Shown in pieces: positions 1-8,418 of a stretch of 48,848 nucleotides of DNA; positions within the stretch are counted from its first letter, which is position 1, and each line of letters opens with the position of its first letter. The DNA is from JASLBX01 sp036374175 (GTDB lineage Bacteria > Actinomycetota > Actinomycetes > Jiangellales > Jiangellaceae): positions 1 to 48,848 of the forward strand of contig DASUUH010000043.1 in assembly GCA_036374175.1 (NCBI GenBank), given 5' to 3'. The position numbers and the translations under genes are program-made. The notes beneath the pieces are model-generated. The model worked only from the letters and a program-made list of their open reading frames with translations. It searched no databases and was not told where the DNA came from.

Positions 1-1225
1 GGAACCGTTCGAAGATCAGCCCGTGCTTCAGCGGGTCGAGGTCGGTGATGCCCATCGCGTACGCGGCCATCGACCCGGCACCGGATCCGCGACCGGGGCC
101 CACCCGCACGCCGTTGCGTTTGGCCCAGTTGATGAAGTCGGCGACCACGAGGTAGTAGCCGGCGTATCCCTTGGAGGTGATGACCTCGGTTTCGTACTCG
201 GCGCGCCGGCGTACTTCATCTGGGATGCCATGCGCGTAACGCCGGTGGAGGCCGTGCTCGACCTGCTTGATGAACCAGGACGTCTCGTCCTCACCGTCGG
301 GCACCGGGAAGCGGGGCATGAACCGGCCTGGTTCCTCGACGAACGAGACCTCGCACCGCTCGGCGATGGTCAACGTGCTGTCGCAGGCCTCTGGTAGGTC
401 GGCCCAGACCTTGCGCATCTGCGCCGGTGATTTCAGGTAGAAATCGTCGGCCTCGAACTTGAACCGGTTCGGGTCCGCGAGCGTGGACCCCGACTGCACG
501 CACAGCAGCACGGCATGTGCTTCGTGGTCGCCCGGGTAGGTGTAATGCAGGTCGTTGGTGGCCACCAGCGGCAGGTTCAACTGCTGGGCCAGCCGAAGCA
601 GATCGTCGCGCACCCGCCGCTCGATTGGGAGCCCGTGGTCCATGAGCTCGACGTAGTAGTTCTCGGTGCCGAAGATGTCGCGGAACTCGGCGGCTGCGGC
701 CAGCGCTTCGTTGTACCTGCCGAGCCGCAGCAGCGTCTGAACCTCGCCGCCGGGGCAGCCGGTGGTGGCGATGAGCCCGCCGGCGTAGGTCTGCAGCAGT
801 TCGCGGTCGACGCGCGGCTTGAAGTAAAAACCCTCGATCGACGCCAGCGAGGACAACCGGAACAGGTTGTGCATGCCCCCGGTGTTCTGCGCCAGCAGCG
901 TCATGTGGGTGTAGGCGCCGCCGCCGGAGACGTCGTCCTCGCCCCCGTTGCCCCACTGCACGCGGGTCTTGTCGAACCGGCTGGACCTGGGTGTGACGTA
1001 CGCCTCAGTGCCGATGATCGGGCGGATGCCGTGCTTGTGCGCCTTCTTATAGAACTCGTACGCGCCGAACACGTTGCCGTGGTCGGTCATCGCCAGGGCG
1101 GGCATGCCCTGCTTGGCGGCCTCAGTGAACAGGTCGTCGAGCCGGGCCGCACCGTCGAGCATCGAGTACTCGGTGTGCACGTGCAGGTGCACGAAGTTCT
1201 CATCACGGCGGACCGAGTCGGGCAC
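1..1225 (-). CDS. dnaE: DNA polymerase III alpha subunit DnaE, N-terminal part (runs off window)
   Basis: Replicative DNA polymerase catalytic subunit; only about the first 408 residues lie in the window, and the reading frame is still open at base 1. The N-terminal PHP domain begins at once with HLHVHTEYSMLDG (about residues 13-25). The polymerase-core signature GPGRGSGAGS falls near residue 372, close to the window edge. Start chosen: GTG at 1225, preceded by AAAGGAGG 11 nt upstream; an in-frame TTG 6 nt further up sits too close to that ribosome site. The frame is clean, with no break. Transcription runs off the left edge. A second actinobacterial paralogue, DnaE2, is possible, but the full PHP motif and conserved N terminus favour DnaE1. 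Confidence 0.95.
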   Translation of the reverse strand, partial: MPDSVRRDENFVHLHVHTEYSMLDGAARLDDLFTEAAKQGMPALAMTDHGNVFGAYEFYKKAHKHGIRPIIGTEAYVTPRSSRFDKTRVQWGNGGEDDVSGGGAYTHMTLLAQNTGGMHNLFRLSSLASIEGFYFKPRVDRELLQTYAGGLIATTGCPGGEVQTLLRLGRYNEALAAAAEFRDIFGTENYYVELMDHGLPIERRVRDDLLRLAQQLNLPLVATNDLHYTYPGDHEAHAVLLCVQSGSTLADPNRFKFEADDFYLKSPAQMRKVWADLPEACDSTLTIAERCEVSFVEEPGRFMPRFPVPDGEDETSWFIKQVEHGLHRRYAHGIPDEVRRRAEYETEVITSKGYAGYYLVVADFINWAKRNGVRVGPGRGSGAGSMAAYAMGITDLDPLKHGLIFERF

Positions 1226-1340
1226 GACGACCAACGCCTCCTTTGAGCAGGCTGACAGCGGACCTTCGGCCAGCCGGGGGAAGGGGTGCGGCAGCCGGTA
1301 CGTCAGCGAGTCTAAGCCGACCCGCTGACAGCTTCAGCCC

Positions 1341-1368
1341 GGACGCGCCGGAGTGTGCCGGGCCGTCC
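1341..1368 (-). terminator. Possible terminator after the chorismate mutase fusion
   Basis: Immediately after the stop of the minus-strand gene ending at 1370 there is a GC-rich stem, GGACG pairing with CGTCC, with an inner CCGG/CCGG pairing. There is no U-run, so this is only a weak terminator candidate. It lies between that gene and the dnaE start. Confidence 0.3.
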
Positions 1369-1369
1369 C

Positions 1370-2323
1370 TCACATGCGCCAGATAGGTGGCGGCACCGCC
1401 TCGGCGGCGTCCAGTCCCGCCGTGATGACCGAGTCCATGATCGTGGCAAGCTGCCTTCTGGACAGCGACGGTGCCCGCGCCGCCATGGCCCGCACGATCT
1501 CGGCCTCGCGCCCGACATCCCGTCCGGCGTGGCCACCCACCGGTTTGTGCCGTTGAACGTCACCGGCCAGGCCAACGCGGTATTCCAGCAGCGAGGCCAG
1601 CACGGCATCGACCCGGTCGATCGCCTCCCGGCACACTCCCAATGAGTCGCCGCGGACCTGCCGCACGATCGGCGTCAGCGACGTCGTGGCCTCCCGAGCC
1701 GCGTCGACGTCCGACGTCGTCGCGTCCTCCGCAAGCCACAGGCCGTCCGCGCCGGCAGCCACCGCCGCACCCGCCAGCCACGGCGTTCCGCTGACGTCGA
1801 CGACGACCGGACGGCCGGACTGTTCGCGGACCTCGCGGACGAGCGCCAGGTCGAGCGCCGGCCTGTCGGCGCCGTACCGGCGGCTCCCGCCCTCGGCGAG
1901 AACGACATTCTCCGAGCCTCCCGCGCGCACGTATTCCACCGCGGAGAGCCACTCGTCCACAGTGCAATGCAGGCCACGGTGGATCACGACGGGCAGGCCC
2001 GTGGAGCCGACCGCGGTGAGCAGCCGGAAGTCCTGCATCCACTCGCCACCTACGACCAGCCCGTCGGCATACTCGCGGGCGGCGGGCAGGTCGGCGGCCG
2101 AGAACGGCTCGACGAGCAGCGGTGCCGCCGACAGGTCGCGTACGTCGCGCAGCACCTCGACCGCGTCGACCGTGCCATGGTGGCGGCGCAGGGTGAGCTG
2201 GACGAGCTCCGCACCGCGGCGCGGGCCGGCGATGACCGGCAGGCTGGGCCCTCCTATCACCTGCGTCCCGATCCGGACGCTGCGATGCTCGACGGAGGAT
2301 GACTCCTCGACTGGTGTGCTCAC
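1370..2323 (-). CDS. Chorismate mutase (AroQ type) fused to a degenerate DAHP-synthase-like domain
   Basis: 317 residues. Residues about 20-215 follow the DAHP synthase TIM-barrel order (VIAGP, then MQDFRLLTAVG, a glycine-rich basic strand, AAVAAGADGL). The catalytic positions are altered: the Cys after VIAGP is Arg (35), the KRG lysine is His (115), CERG reads AEGG (143-146), DPSH reads DVSG (176-179), and the EVHP strand reads AEDA. Residues about 225-305 look like an AroQ chorismate mutase: R232, R249, K260, R268-D269 and R272-E273 match the E. coli pattern, but the Gln88 position appears to be Ala302. Start is GTG with AAGGAG 6 nt upstream; an ATG 45 nt earlier lacks a site. I infer a chorismate mutase with a non-catalytic DAHP-synthase-fold partner; activity is unproven. 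It lies 282 nt after rluD. Confidence 0.7.
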   Translation of the reverse strand: MSTPVEESSSVEHRSVRIGTQVIGGPSLPVIAGPRRGAELVQLTLRRHHGTVDAVEVLRDVRDLSAAPLLVEPFSAADLPAAREYADGLVVGGEWMQDFRLLTAVGSTGLPVVIHRGLHCTVDEWLSAVEYVRAGGSENVVLAEGGSRRYGADRPALDLALVREVREQSGRPVVVDVSGTPWLAGAAVAAGADGLWLAEDATTSDVDAAREATTSLTPIVRQVRGDSLGVCREAIDRVDAVLASLLEYRVGLAGDVQRHKPVGGHAGRDVGREAEIVRAMAARAPSLSRRQLATIMDSVITAGLDAAEAVPPPIWRM

Positions 2324-2605
2324 GGGGTTCTCCTTGGGCGATCTGGTGGCCGACCCCGATGTCAGCACTGAATCGAGTCGGCCGCTCCTACGACAAAGGC
2401 CCCAGGCAAATGCCTGAAGCCTCCAAGCCGACTCGGGTGGTGTGCGCTAGGTCGCGTCGACCACGCCGGCCACCCGAGCCGGCTTGGTAAACGCGAAATA
2501 GGACCTACGCACGACAGGTACGGTACGCGGTCGGCGGGGCGCTCGTCCAGATTCACAAGACACCTGTCTCGGTTACTGGGACGGCATCGGGTGACGAAGC
2601 GGCGA
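2324..2605 (-). promoter_or_regulatory. Leader region with large hairpin upstream of the chorismate mutase fusion
   Basis: No gene seen. The region holds an 18-bp inverted repeat, arms 2423-2440 and 2470-2487, with one mismatch that becomes a G-U pair in minus-strand RNA, and a 29-nt loop. A second small palindrome, CAGGCAAATGCCTG, lies at 2403-2416. The hairpin could end rluD transcription or serve as a leader element for the downstream gene. There is no T-run after it, no T-box motif, and no clear leader peptide with tandem aromatic codons. Confidence 0.4.
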
Positions 2606-3529
2606 TCAGGTGACCAACAGGTCGAGGGCGCGCTGCAGGTCCGCAGGGTATGGCGACTCGAACTCCCGCCACTCCCCCGTGCCGGGATGCTCGAAGCCCA
2701 ACCGCACCGCATGCAGCCACTGCCGGCTCAACCCCAGCCGCGCGGCCAGCGCAGGATCGGCGCCATATGTGAGGTCCCCGACGCATGGGTGGCGCAACGC
2801 GCTCATGTGCACCCGGATCTGGTGCGTCCGGCCGGTCTCCAAATGGATCTCCAGCAGGCTGGCCGCCGCGAACGCCTCCAGGGTCGAGTAGTGCGTAATG
2901 CTCGGCTTGCCGTCGGCCACGACCGCCCACCGGTAGTCGTGCGTCGGATGGCGGTCGATCGGAGCGTCTATCGTGCCGCGTGACGGGTCCGGGTGGCCCT
3001 GCACGAGCGCGTGGTAGACCTTGTCGACCGTGCGGTCGCGGAACTGCCGTTTGAGCGAGGTGTACCCGGCCTCGGATTTGGCGACGACCATCACGCCACT
3101 CGTGCCGACGTCGAGGCGGTGAACGACGCCTTGCCGCTCGGCGGCCCCGCTGGTGGAGACCCGGAACCCGGCGCCGGCGAGGCCTCCTACGACAGTAGGA
3201 CCGGTCCACCCGGGTGAGGGATGGACCGCAACTCCTACCGGTTTGTCCACCACGATCACATCGGCGTCGTCGTGGATGATCCGCATGCCTTCGACCTGCT
3301 CGGGCACCACCTGCACCGGTGCGGGCGGCGGGGGCAAGTCCACATCCAGCCACGAACTTGCCCGAACCCGGTCCGATTTGGCCGCCGGCGCGCCGTCGAC
3401 CAGCACGTGACCGTCGGCCACCAGTTCCGCCGCCTTGGTCCGGGAGAGGCCGAACATCCGGGCCAGGGCCGCGTCGAGCCGCTCGCCGTCCAGCCCGTCC
3501 GGGACTGGCACGCTACGCCGGTCGGTCAC
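2606..3529 (-). CDS. rluD: RluA/RluD family 23S rRNA pseudouridine synthase
   Basis: 307 residues, the usual family size. An S4 RNA-binding domain (about residues 15-65, RLDAALARMFGLSRTKAAEL) precedes the pseudouridine synthase core. The catalytic Asp is D140 in HRLDVGTSG, and a GRTHQIRVH motif lies near residue 225. It should convert specific uridines of 23S rRNA to pseudouridine; which uridines cannot be told from sequence. Start is GTG at 3529, whose last two bases are shared with the lspA stop (GTGA overlap), so the two genes are translationally coupled. The same lspA-rluD order is common in actinobacteria. Confidence 0.93.
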   Translation of the reverse strand: MTDRRSVPVPDGLDGERLDAALARMFGLSRTKAAELVADGHVLVDGAPAAKSDRVRASSWLDVDLPPPPAPVQVVPEQVEGMRIIHDDADVIVVDKPVGVAVHPSPGWTGPTVVGGLAGAGFRVSTSGAAERQGVVHRLDVGTSGVMVVAKSEAGYTSLKRQFRDRTVDKVYHALVQGHPDPSRGTIDAPIDRHPTHDYRWAVVADGKPSITHYSTLEAFAAASLLEIHLETGRTHQIRVHMSALRHPCVGDLTYGADPALAARLGLSRQWLHAVRLGFEHPGTGEWREFESPYPADLQRALDLLVT

Positions 3530-4086
3530 TCCCGTCCGCCCGTGGCCGATTCGGGCCTCGAGCCGTCGTGAGTGACACCGCGCAGGCTGAGGATCGCGAT
3601 AAGGACTGCGCTGCCCACGACTGCCGAGTCGGCGATGTTGAACACCGGCCAGTTCGTCAAATCGAAGAAGTCGACGACGTGCCCGCGCATCGGTCCCGGC
3701 GCCCGGAACAAGCGGTCGATGAGATTGCCGATCGCTCCGCCGAGCATGCCGCCGAGCGCGATTGCCCACGGCAGGCTGGTCAGCCGGCGGGTCATCCGCA
3801 GTATCGCGCCGATCACCACCATGACGATGACGGCCAGCACGACTGTGAAGTTGACGCCCAACCCGAACGCCGCGCCCGGGTTCCGCACCAGCCGCAACTG
3901 CAGAACACCGTCGATCACGGGCACGACTCGGCCATCCCCGAGCAATTCGACCGCGATGATCTTCGTTGCCTGGTCGAGTGCGACCACGATTGACGCGATC
4001 ACAGCAAGGACGCCGATACGCCGGCGCCCGCTGCTTGTCGTGTTGTCGGCGTCGCTGCTCAGCGACGCTCCTCCCGCTCCTTGCAT
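3526..4086 (-). CDS. lspA: Lipoprotein signal peptidase LspA
   Basis: 186 residues with this start. Membrane aspartyl protease (signal peptidase II) that cleaves prolipoprotein signal peptides after lipidation. Four membrane segments are visible, starting with IGVLAVIASIVVALDQATK. The catalytic aspartates are in GNLIDRL (D124) and FNIADSAV (D153); the conserved NPGAAFG is at 69-75. The start is uncertain: ATG at 4086 lacks a good ribosome site, whereas a CTG at 4062 follows GGGAGGAG by 5 nt and overlaps the stop of the upstream dksA-like gene as CTGA. Either leaves the first membrane segment intact. Confidence 0.9.
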   Translation of the reverse strand: MQGAGGASLSSDADNTTSSGRRRIGVLAVIASIVVALDQATKIIAVELLGDGRVVPVIDGVLQLRLVRNPGAAFGLGVNFTVVLAVIVMVVIGAILRMTRRLTSLPWAIALGGMLGGAIGNLIDRLFRAPGPMRGHVVDFFDLTNWPVFNIADSAVVGSAVLIAILSLRGVTHDGSRPESATGGRE

Positions 4087-4742
4087 GTCATGCACAGTGT
4101 CGCACGAGGGAACGCCTGCAACCGAGCCTTGCCGATCGGGTTGCCGCACCGCTCACATTTGCCGTAAGTGCCGTCCTCAATGCGAGACAGCGCACGTTCG
4201 GTCTGGCCGAGGATCTCTCGGTGGCTCGCTGCAAGCGACATCTCATGCTCGCGTTCGAAGGTCTTCGAGCCGGTGTCGGCCTGATCCTCGCCGCCGGTGT
4301 CGGTGCTGTTGCGGAGCATCTCGGCGATGCCGTCCTCGGCGTCGCTGATCTCGGCTCGCAGCCGGGCCGCCTCGACTTCGAGCAGTTCGCGTACCTCTGC
4401 CAACTCGGCCTCGGTCCACGGGCGTTCGTCGGCACGGACGGCGAGTTGCCCTGGGGCGGCTTTCGTGGCCGCCTTCTTGGTGGCTGCCTTCTTCGCCGGC
4501 GCCTTGGAAGCTGCCTTCTTGGCCGGCGTCTTCTTCGCCGACGCCTTCTTGGCCGGCGCCTTCTTCGCAGGCGACTTCTTCGCCGTGGTGGCCGCTGCCT
4601 TCTTGGCGGGCTTGGCGCCACCGGAGTCGACCGACTCGGACGCCTTGGCGGCGGCGGACTTGCGCGCCGCCACAGACCGCCGCTTCGGGTTGGCTTCCGC
4701 GGGGGCCGTACCCCTGGGGACCTCTCCGCCATTGCCAGTCAT
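4059..4742 (-). CDS. TraR/DksA C4 zinc-finger protein with Lys/Ala-rich histone-like N-terminal tail
   Basis: 227 residues. The C-terminal half is a DksA/TraR domain: a predicted coiled coil (about 108-190) and a four-cysteine zinc finger, C196, C199, C217 and C220. Family members bind RNA polymerase through the secondary channel and alter initiation. Residues 44-96 are a run of PAKKA/AKKT-type repeats like the tails of histone H1 and mycobacterial HU, suggesting nonspecific DNA binding. The start ATG follows AAGGAGG by 6 nt. Downstream lspA overlaps its 3' end. The link between the tail and polymerase control is inference. Confidence 0.88.
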   Translation of the reverse strand: MTGNGGEVPRGTAPAEANPKRRSVAARKSAAAKASESVDSGGAKPAKKAAATTAKKSPAKKAPAKKASAKKTPAKKAASKAPAKKAATKKAATKAAPGQLAVRADERPWTEAELAEVRELLEVEAARLRAEISDAEDGIAEMLRNSTDTGGEDQADTGSKTFEREHEMSLAASHREILGQTERALSRIEDGTYGKCERCGNPIGKARLQAFPRATLCMTCKEREERR

Positions 4743-4805
4743 GGCGGCCTCCTTGATTTCGAAATGATCTAAAGACCGTGAGGATAGGTCGCTCCGGTCT
4801 CAGGT

Positions 4806-5087
4806 TCAACGTGCCGCACCGGCACGTAAGTCCTCGATGCGTTCCAGAACTTCGTCCGATCCTGTCACTTCGACCACCTTCGACCGGCTTGTCGCGCCAG
4901 AGATGAGACGCACGTCACGCCGTGGCACGTCAAGCGCCCTGGCGAACGCGGCCAGTGCCGCCTCGGTGGCCTTGCCGCCTACCGCCTTCGCCGGTACCGC
5001 AACGACGATGGCATCACCATAGGTTCCGCCGACGCGGGTTCGCGCCGATCCAGGTTTCACCCGAATCGCCACTCGCGTCGCCGCCAT
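4806..5087 (-). CDS. DUF167 (YggU family) protein
   Basis: 93 residues, typical of the small DUF167 alpha/beta fold. The signature is RVKPGSARTRVGG near the N terminus, then AVGGKATEAALAAFARAL and ISGATSRSKVVEV. No enzymatic role is established for the family. It is separated from the DksA-like gene by 63 nt and is divergent from ileS across 178 nt. The start ATG at 5087 has no strong ribosome site. Confidence 0.85.
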   Translation of the reverse strand: MAATRVAIRVKPGSARTRVGGTYGDAIVVAVPAKAVGGKATEAALAAFARALDVPRRDVRLISGATSRSKVVEVTGSDEVLERIEDLRAGAAR

Positions 5088-5265
5088 GTCGCACCATCAT
5101 GACCGACGCGACCGGCTACGTCACGCGTTACGAACGATTGGGTGAGAAATCACCGGCAACCGCGCCACTAACGGATCGGTAGCATGGCGCGAACGCGGGC
5201 AGGAGCGGCCACCACCCGACGCCATCACGCCCGCAGGGCCGTTCACCACGCTGCCTGGAGACCCG

Positions 5266-8200
5266 ATGACGTCGTTGTACCGCCCCGTGCCTGTCCACGT
5301 CGACCTGCCCGGCATGGAGCACGACATCATCGTATTCTGGCGGCAGCACGACATCTTCGCCAAGTCGTTGCAGCAGAGCGCCGGCAAGCCGCAATGGACC
5401 TTCTACGAGGGCCCGCCCACCGCCAACGGTATGCCGGGTACCCACCACGTCGAGGCCAGAGCATTCAAGGATGTCTTCCCGCGGTACCGGACGATGAAGG
5501 GCTACCACGTTCCCCGCAAGGCCGGCTGGGACTGCCACGGCCTGCCGGTCGAGATCGCCGTAGAGCGCGAGCTCGGGTTCGCCGGCAAACGTGACATCGA
5601 GGCGTACGGCGTGGCCGAGTTCAACGCCAGGTGCCGCGAGTCGGTCGAGCGCTACGTTGGCGCGTACGAGGACATGACCGAGCGGATGGGCTACTGGGTC
5701 GACATGTCCCAGGCCTACCGCACGATGGATCCCGAATACGTCCAGAGCGTCTGGTGGTCGCTCAAACGGATCTTCGAAGCCGGGCTGCTGGTCGAGGACT
5801 ATCGCGTCACACCGTACTGCCCGCGTGACGAAACGAGCCTGTCGTCGCACGAGCTGGCCCAGGGTTATGAGACGGTCACCGATCCTTCGGTCTACGTCCG
5901 TCTGCCGCTCACCTCCGGCCCGCTGGCCGGCCGGGCGGCACTGCTGATCTGGACGACCACGCCGTGGACTCTCGTGTCGAATACCGCCGTCGCGGTACAT
6001 CCCGAGGTCACCTACGTAGCGGCCAGCGATGGCACCGAGACGCTCGTCGTGGCCGAGCCGTTGTGGAAGACGGTGCTCGGCGACGGCTGGCGGCGGACTG
6101 GCGAACGATTCACCGGCGCGCAGATGGAGCGGTGGACCTATCGCCGCCCGTTCGGCCTCGTCGACATTCCGGACGCGCACTATGTAGTCGTTGACGACTA
6201 CGTCACGACCGAGGACGGCACCGGCCTGGTCCACCAAGCCCCCGCGTTCGGCGCGGACGACCTGCGCGTCGGCCGGCGGTACGACCTGCCGGTGGTCAAC
6301 CCGGTGCGCTCGGACGGTACCTTCGACGGCGACGTCCCGCTCGTCGGAGGCCTGTTCTTCAAAACCGCCGACACCAGGCTTGTCGACGACCTCGCAGCCA
6401 GGGATCTGCTGCTTCGCAACGAGCGATACGAGCATGAGTACCCGCACTGCTGGCGGTGCGGTACTCCGCTGATCTACTACGCCCAGCCGTCCTGGTACAT
6501 CCGGACGACCGAGATCGTCGACGCACTGCTCAGGGAGAACGAGCGGACAACCTGGTACCCCGAGACGATCAAGTGGGGCAGGTACGGCGAGTGGTTGAGA
6601 AACAACGTCGACTGGGCGCTGTCGCGCAGCCGGTACTGGGGCACGCCACTGCCGATCTGGCGGTGCGAGGCCGACCCGACACATCTCGTGTGTGTGGGAT
6701 CGCTGACCGAGCTGGCCGAGCTCGCCGGCCGCGACCTGTCCACGCTGGACCCGCACCGCCCGTACGTCGACGAGATCACCGTTGCCTGCGGCTCGTGTGA
6801 CGGGACGATGCGCCGCGAAGCGCATGTGATCGACGTCTGGTACGACTCCGGTTCGATGCCGTTCGCCCAGTGGGGCTATCCGTACGCGCCTGGCAGTGCC
6901 GAACGCTTCGAAGCCGCCTACCCGGCGCAGTACATCTGCGAGGCGCTCGACCAGACCCGCGGTTGGTTCTACACGCTGATGGCGGTGGGCACGCTGCTGT
7001 TCGACCGCAGCGCATACGAGAACGTCGTCTGCCTCGGGTTGATCCTGGCCGAAGACGGCCGCCGGATGAGCACCCGGCTCGGCAACGCGATCGAGCCAAT
7101 GACGCTGATGGACCGCCACGGCGCCGACGCCGTCCGCTGGTTCATGCTGGCCAGCGGCTCGCCGTGGCAGGCCCGCAAGGTCGGGCACGCCACCATCGAG
7201 GAGGTCGTCCGCAAGGTCCTGCTGACGCTCTGGAACACCGCGGCGTTCCTGTCGCTGTACGGGCGGACGGCCGGGTGGGCTCCCGCCGCAGGAGCACCGC
7301 AACCGGCCGACCGCCCGGTCCTCGACCGCTGGGTTCGCTCCGAACTGCACCGGTTGATCCGCGACGTCGATGCCGCCCTCGAGTCCTACGACACCCAGCG
7401 GGCCGGCGCCCGGCTCGCGGCCTTCGTAGCCGACCTGTCCAACTGGTACGTGCGCCGCTCCCGCCGGCGCTTCTGGGACGGCGACCCGGCGGCCCTGGCC
7501 ACCTTGCATGAATGCGTAGAGACGCTGGCCCGGCTGCTGGCGCCGTTCGTACCCTTCGTCACCGAACGGGTCTGGCAGGACATCGTGCGCCCGGTCACCG
7601 CCGGCGCGCCGGAGTCGGTCCACCTGACCAGCTGGCCGCAGCACGATGCAGCGGCTGTTGACGACGGACTTGCCGATCAGGTGGCACTGGCCCGCCGCCT
7701 GGTCGAGTTGGGCCGGGCGGCGCGGGCAGAGTCGAAGGTCCGTACTCGCCAGCCGCTGGCCCGGGCGTTGATCGGCGCGCGCGGCTGGGACGATCTCGAC
7801 GACGACCTGTGCTGGCACGTCGCCGACGAACTCAACGTCACCGAACTCGCATCGCTCGACTCTGTCGCGGACGAGTTGGTCGATGTTTCGGCGAAGCCGA
7901 ACTTCCGGTCCCTTGGCCGCCGGTTCGGGCGAACGACGCCGGCCGTGGCGTCCGCGATCACGACAGCCGACGCTCGGGCCCTCGCCCGCGAGCTCGAATC
8001 GGGCACAGCACAGCTGGACGTCCCAGAGATGGGCACGGTGCAGCTCGAGGCCGTCGACGTCCTGATCACCGAGACGCCCCGACACGGCTGGGCGGTGGCA
8101 CGAGAGGGTGAGACCGTGGCGCTCGACCTCACCCTCACCGGCGAGCTGGTGCGGGCCGGTCTGGCGCGGGAGTTCATCCGGCTGGTCCAGCAAGCCCGCA

Positions 8201-8418
8201 AGGCCAGCGGCTTCGAGGTGACCGACCGGATCGAGCTGGCCTGGTCAGCCGACCGCGAGCTATCGGCGGCGCTGCGGAAGCATGCCCGGCTGGTGGCCGA
8301 TGAAGTGCTCGCCATAGCGGTTCACGACACGCTGGACCCGCTGGCGGACGAGCCCGACCACCAGGACGCAGACCTCGGCCTTACGTTCCGGGTCCGCCGA
8401 GCTACCCAGGACCGCTAG
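5266..8418 (+). CDS. ileS: Isoleucyl-tRNA synthetase with variant KMSKS motif
   Basis: 1050 residues, matching the long eukaryote-like IleRS type; no C-terminal bacterial zinc-finger cysteines are seen. The protein charges tRNA-Ile and edits valine. The HIGH-class signature is PGTHHVEAR (from residue 57), followed by WDCHGLPVE; the editing-domain stretch with TTTPWTLVSN follows. The KMSKS loop reads RMSTR at 600-604 in EDGRRMSTRLGN, so both lysines, including the usually essential second one, are replaced. The rest of the catalytic core and anticodon-binding domain look intact, with no frameshift. Start is ATG at 5266 with GGAG 5 nt upstream. No T-box is visible in the 178-nt leader. Its stop shares CTAG with the convergent wag31 stop. 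Confidence 0.95.
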   Translation: MTSLYRPVPVHVDLPGMEHDIIVFWRQHDIFAKSLQQSAGKPQWTFYEGPPTANGMPGTHHVEARAFKDVFPRYRTMKGYHVPRKAGWDCHGLPVEIAVERELGFAGKRDIEAYGVAEFNARCRESVERYVGAYEDMTERMGYWVDMSQAYRTMDPEYVQSVWWSLKRIFEAGLLVEDYRVTPYCPRDETSLSSHELAQGYETVTDPSVYVRLPLTSGPLAGRAALLIWTTTPWTLVSNTAVAVHPEVTYVAASDGTETLVVAEPLWKTVLGDGWRRTGERFTGAQMERWTYRRPFGLVDIPDAHYVVVDDYVTTEDGTGLVHQAPAFGADDLRVGRRYDLPVVNPVRSDGTFDGDVPLVGGLFFKTADTRLVDDLAARDLLLRNERYEHEYPHCWRCGTPLIYYAQPSWYIRTTEIVDALLRENERTTWYPETIKWGRYGEWLRNNVDWALSRSRYWGTPLPIWRCEADPTHLVCVGSLTELAELAGRDLSTLDPHRPYVDEITVACGSCDGTMRREAHVIDVWYDSGSMPFAQWGYPYAPGSAERFEAAYPAQYICEALDQTRGWFYTLMAVGTLLFDRSAYENVVCLGLILAEDGRRMSTRLGNAIEPMTLMDRHGADAVRWFMLASGSPWQARKVGHATIEEVVRKVLLTLWNTAAFLSLYGRTAGWAPAAGAPQPADRPVLDRWVRSELHRLIRDVDAALESYDTQRAGARLAAFVADLSNWYVRRSRRRFWDGDPAALATLHECVETLARLLAPFVPFVTERVWQDIVRPVTAGAPESVHLTSWPQHDAAAVDDGLADQVALARRLVELGRAARAESKVRTRQPLARALIGARGWDDLDDDLCWHVADELNVTELASLDSVADELVDVSAKPNFRSLGRRFGRTTPAVASAITTADARALARELESGTAQLDVPEMGTVQLEAVDVLITETPRHGWAVAREGETVALDLTLTGELVRAGLAREFIRLVQQARKASGFEVTDRIELAWSADRELSAALRKHARLVADEVLAIAVHDTLDPLADEPDHQDADLGLTFRVRRATQDR

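Noticed and set aside
2362..2560. Tryptophan-type leader peptide in the chorismate mutase leader
   Set aside because: Two Trp codons occur near the hairpin but they are not adjacent, and no good start and ribosome site precede a short frame.
4460..4620. Tandem DNA repeat in the dksA-like gene
   Set aside because: The repetition reflects the Lys/Ala/Pro protein repeats; the DNA units are too variable to call a separate repeat element.
5088..5265. T-box riboswitch before ileS
   Set aside because: The conserved GGTGGNACCGCG-type T-box is absent from the leader.
5128..8193. Long open frame (about 1000 codons) on the minus strand opposite ileS
   Set aside because: It mirrors the high-GC codon pattern of ileS, has no recognisable domain, and ileS is a certain gene.
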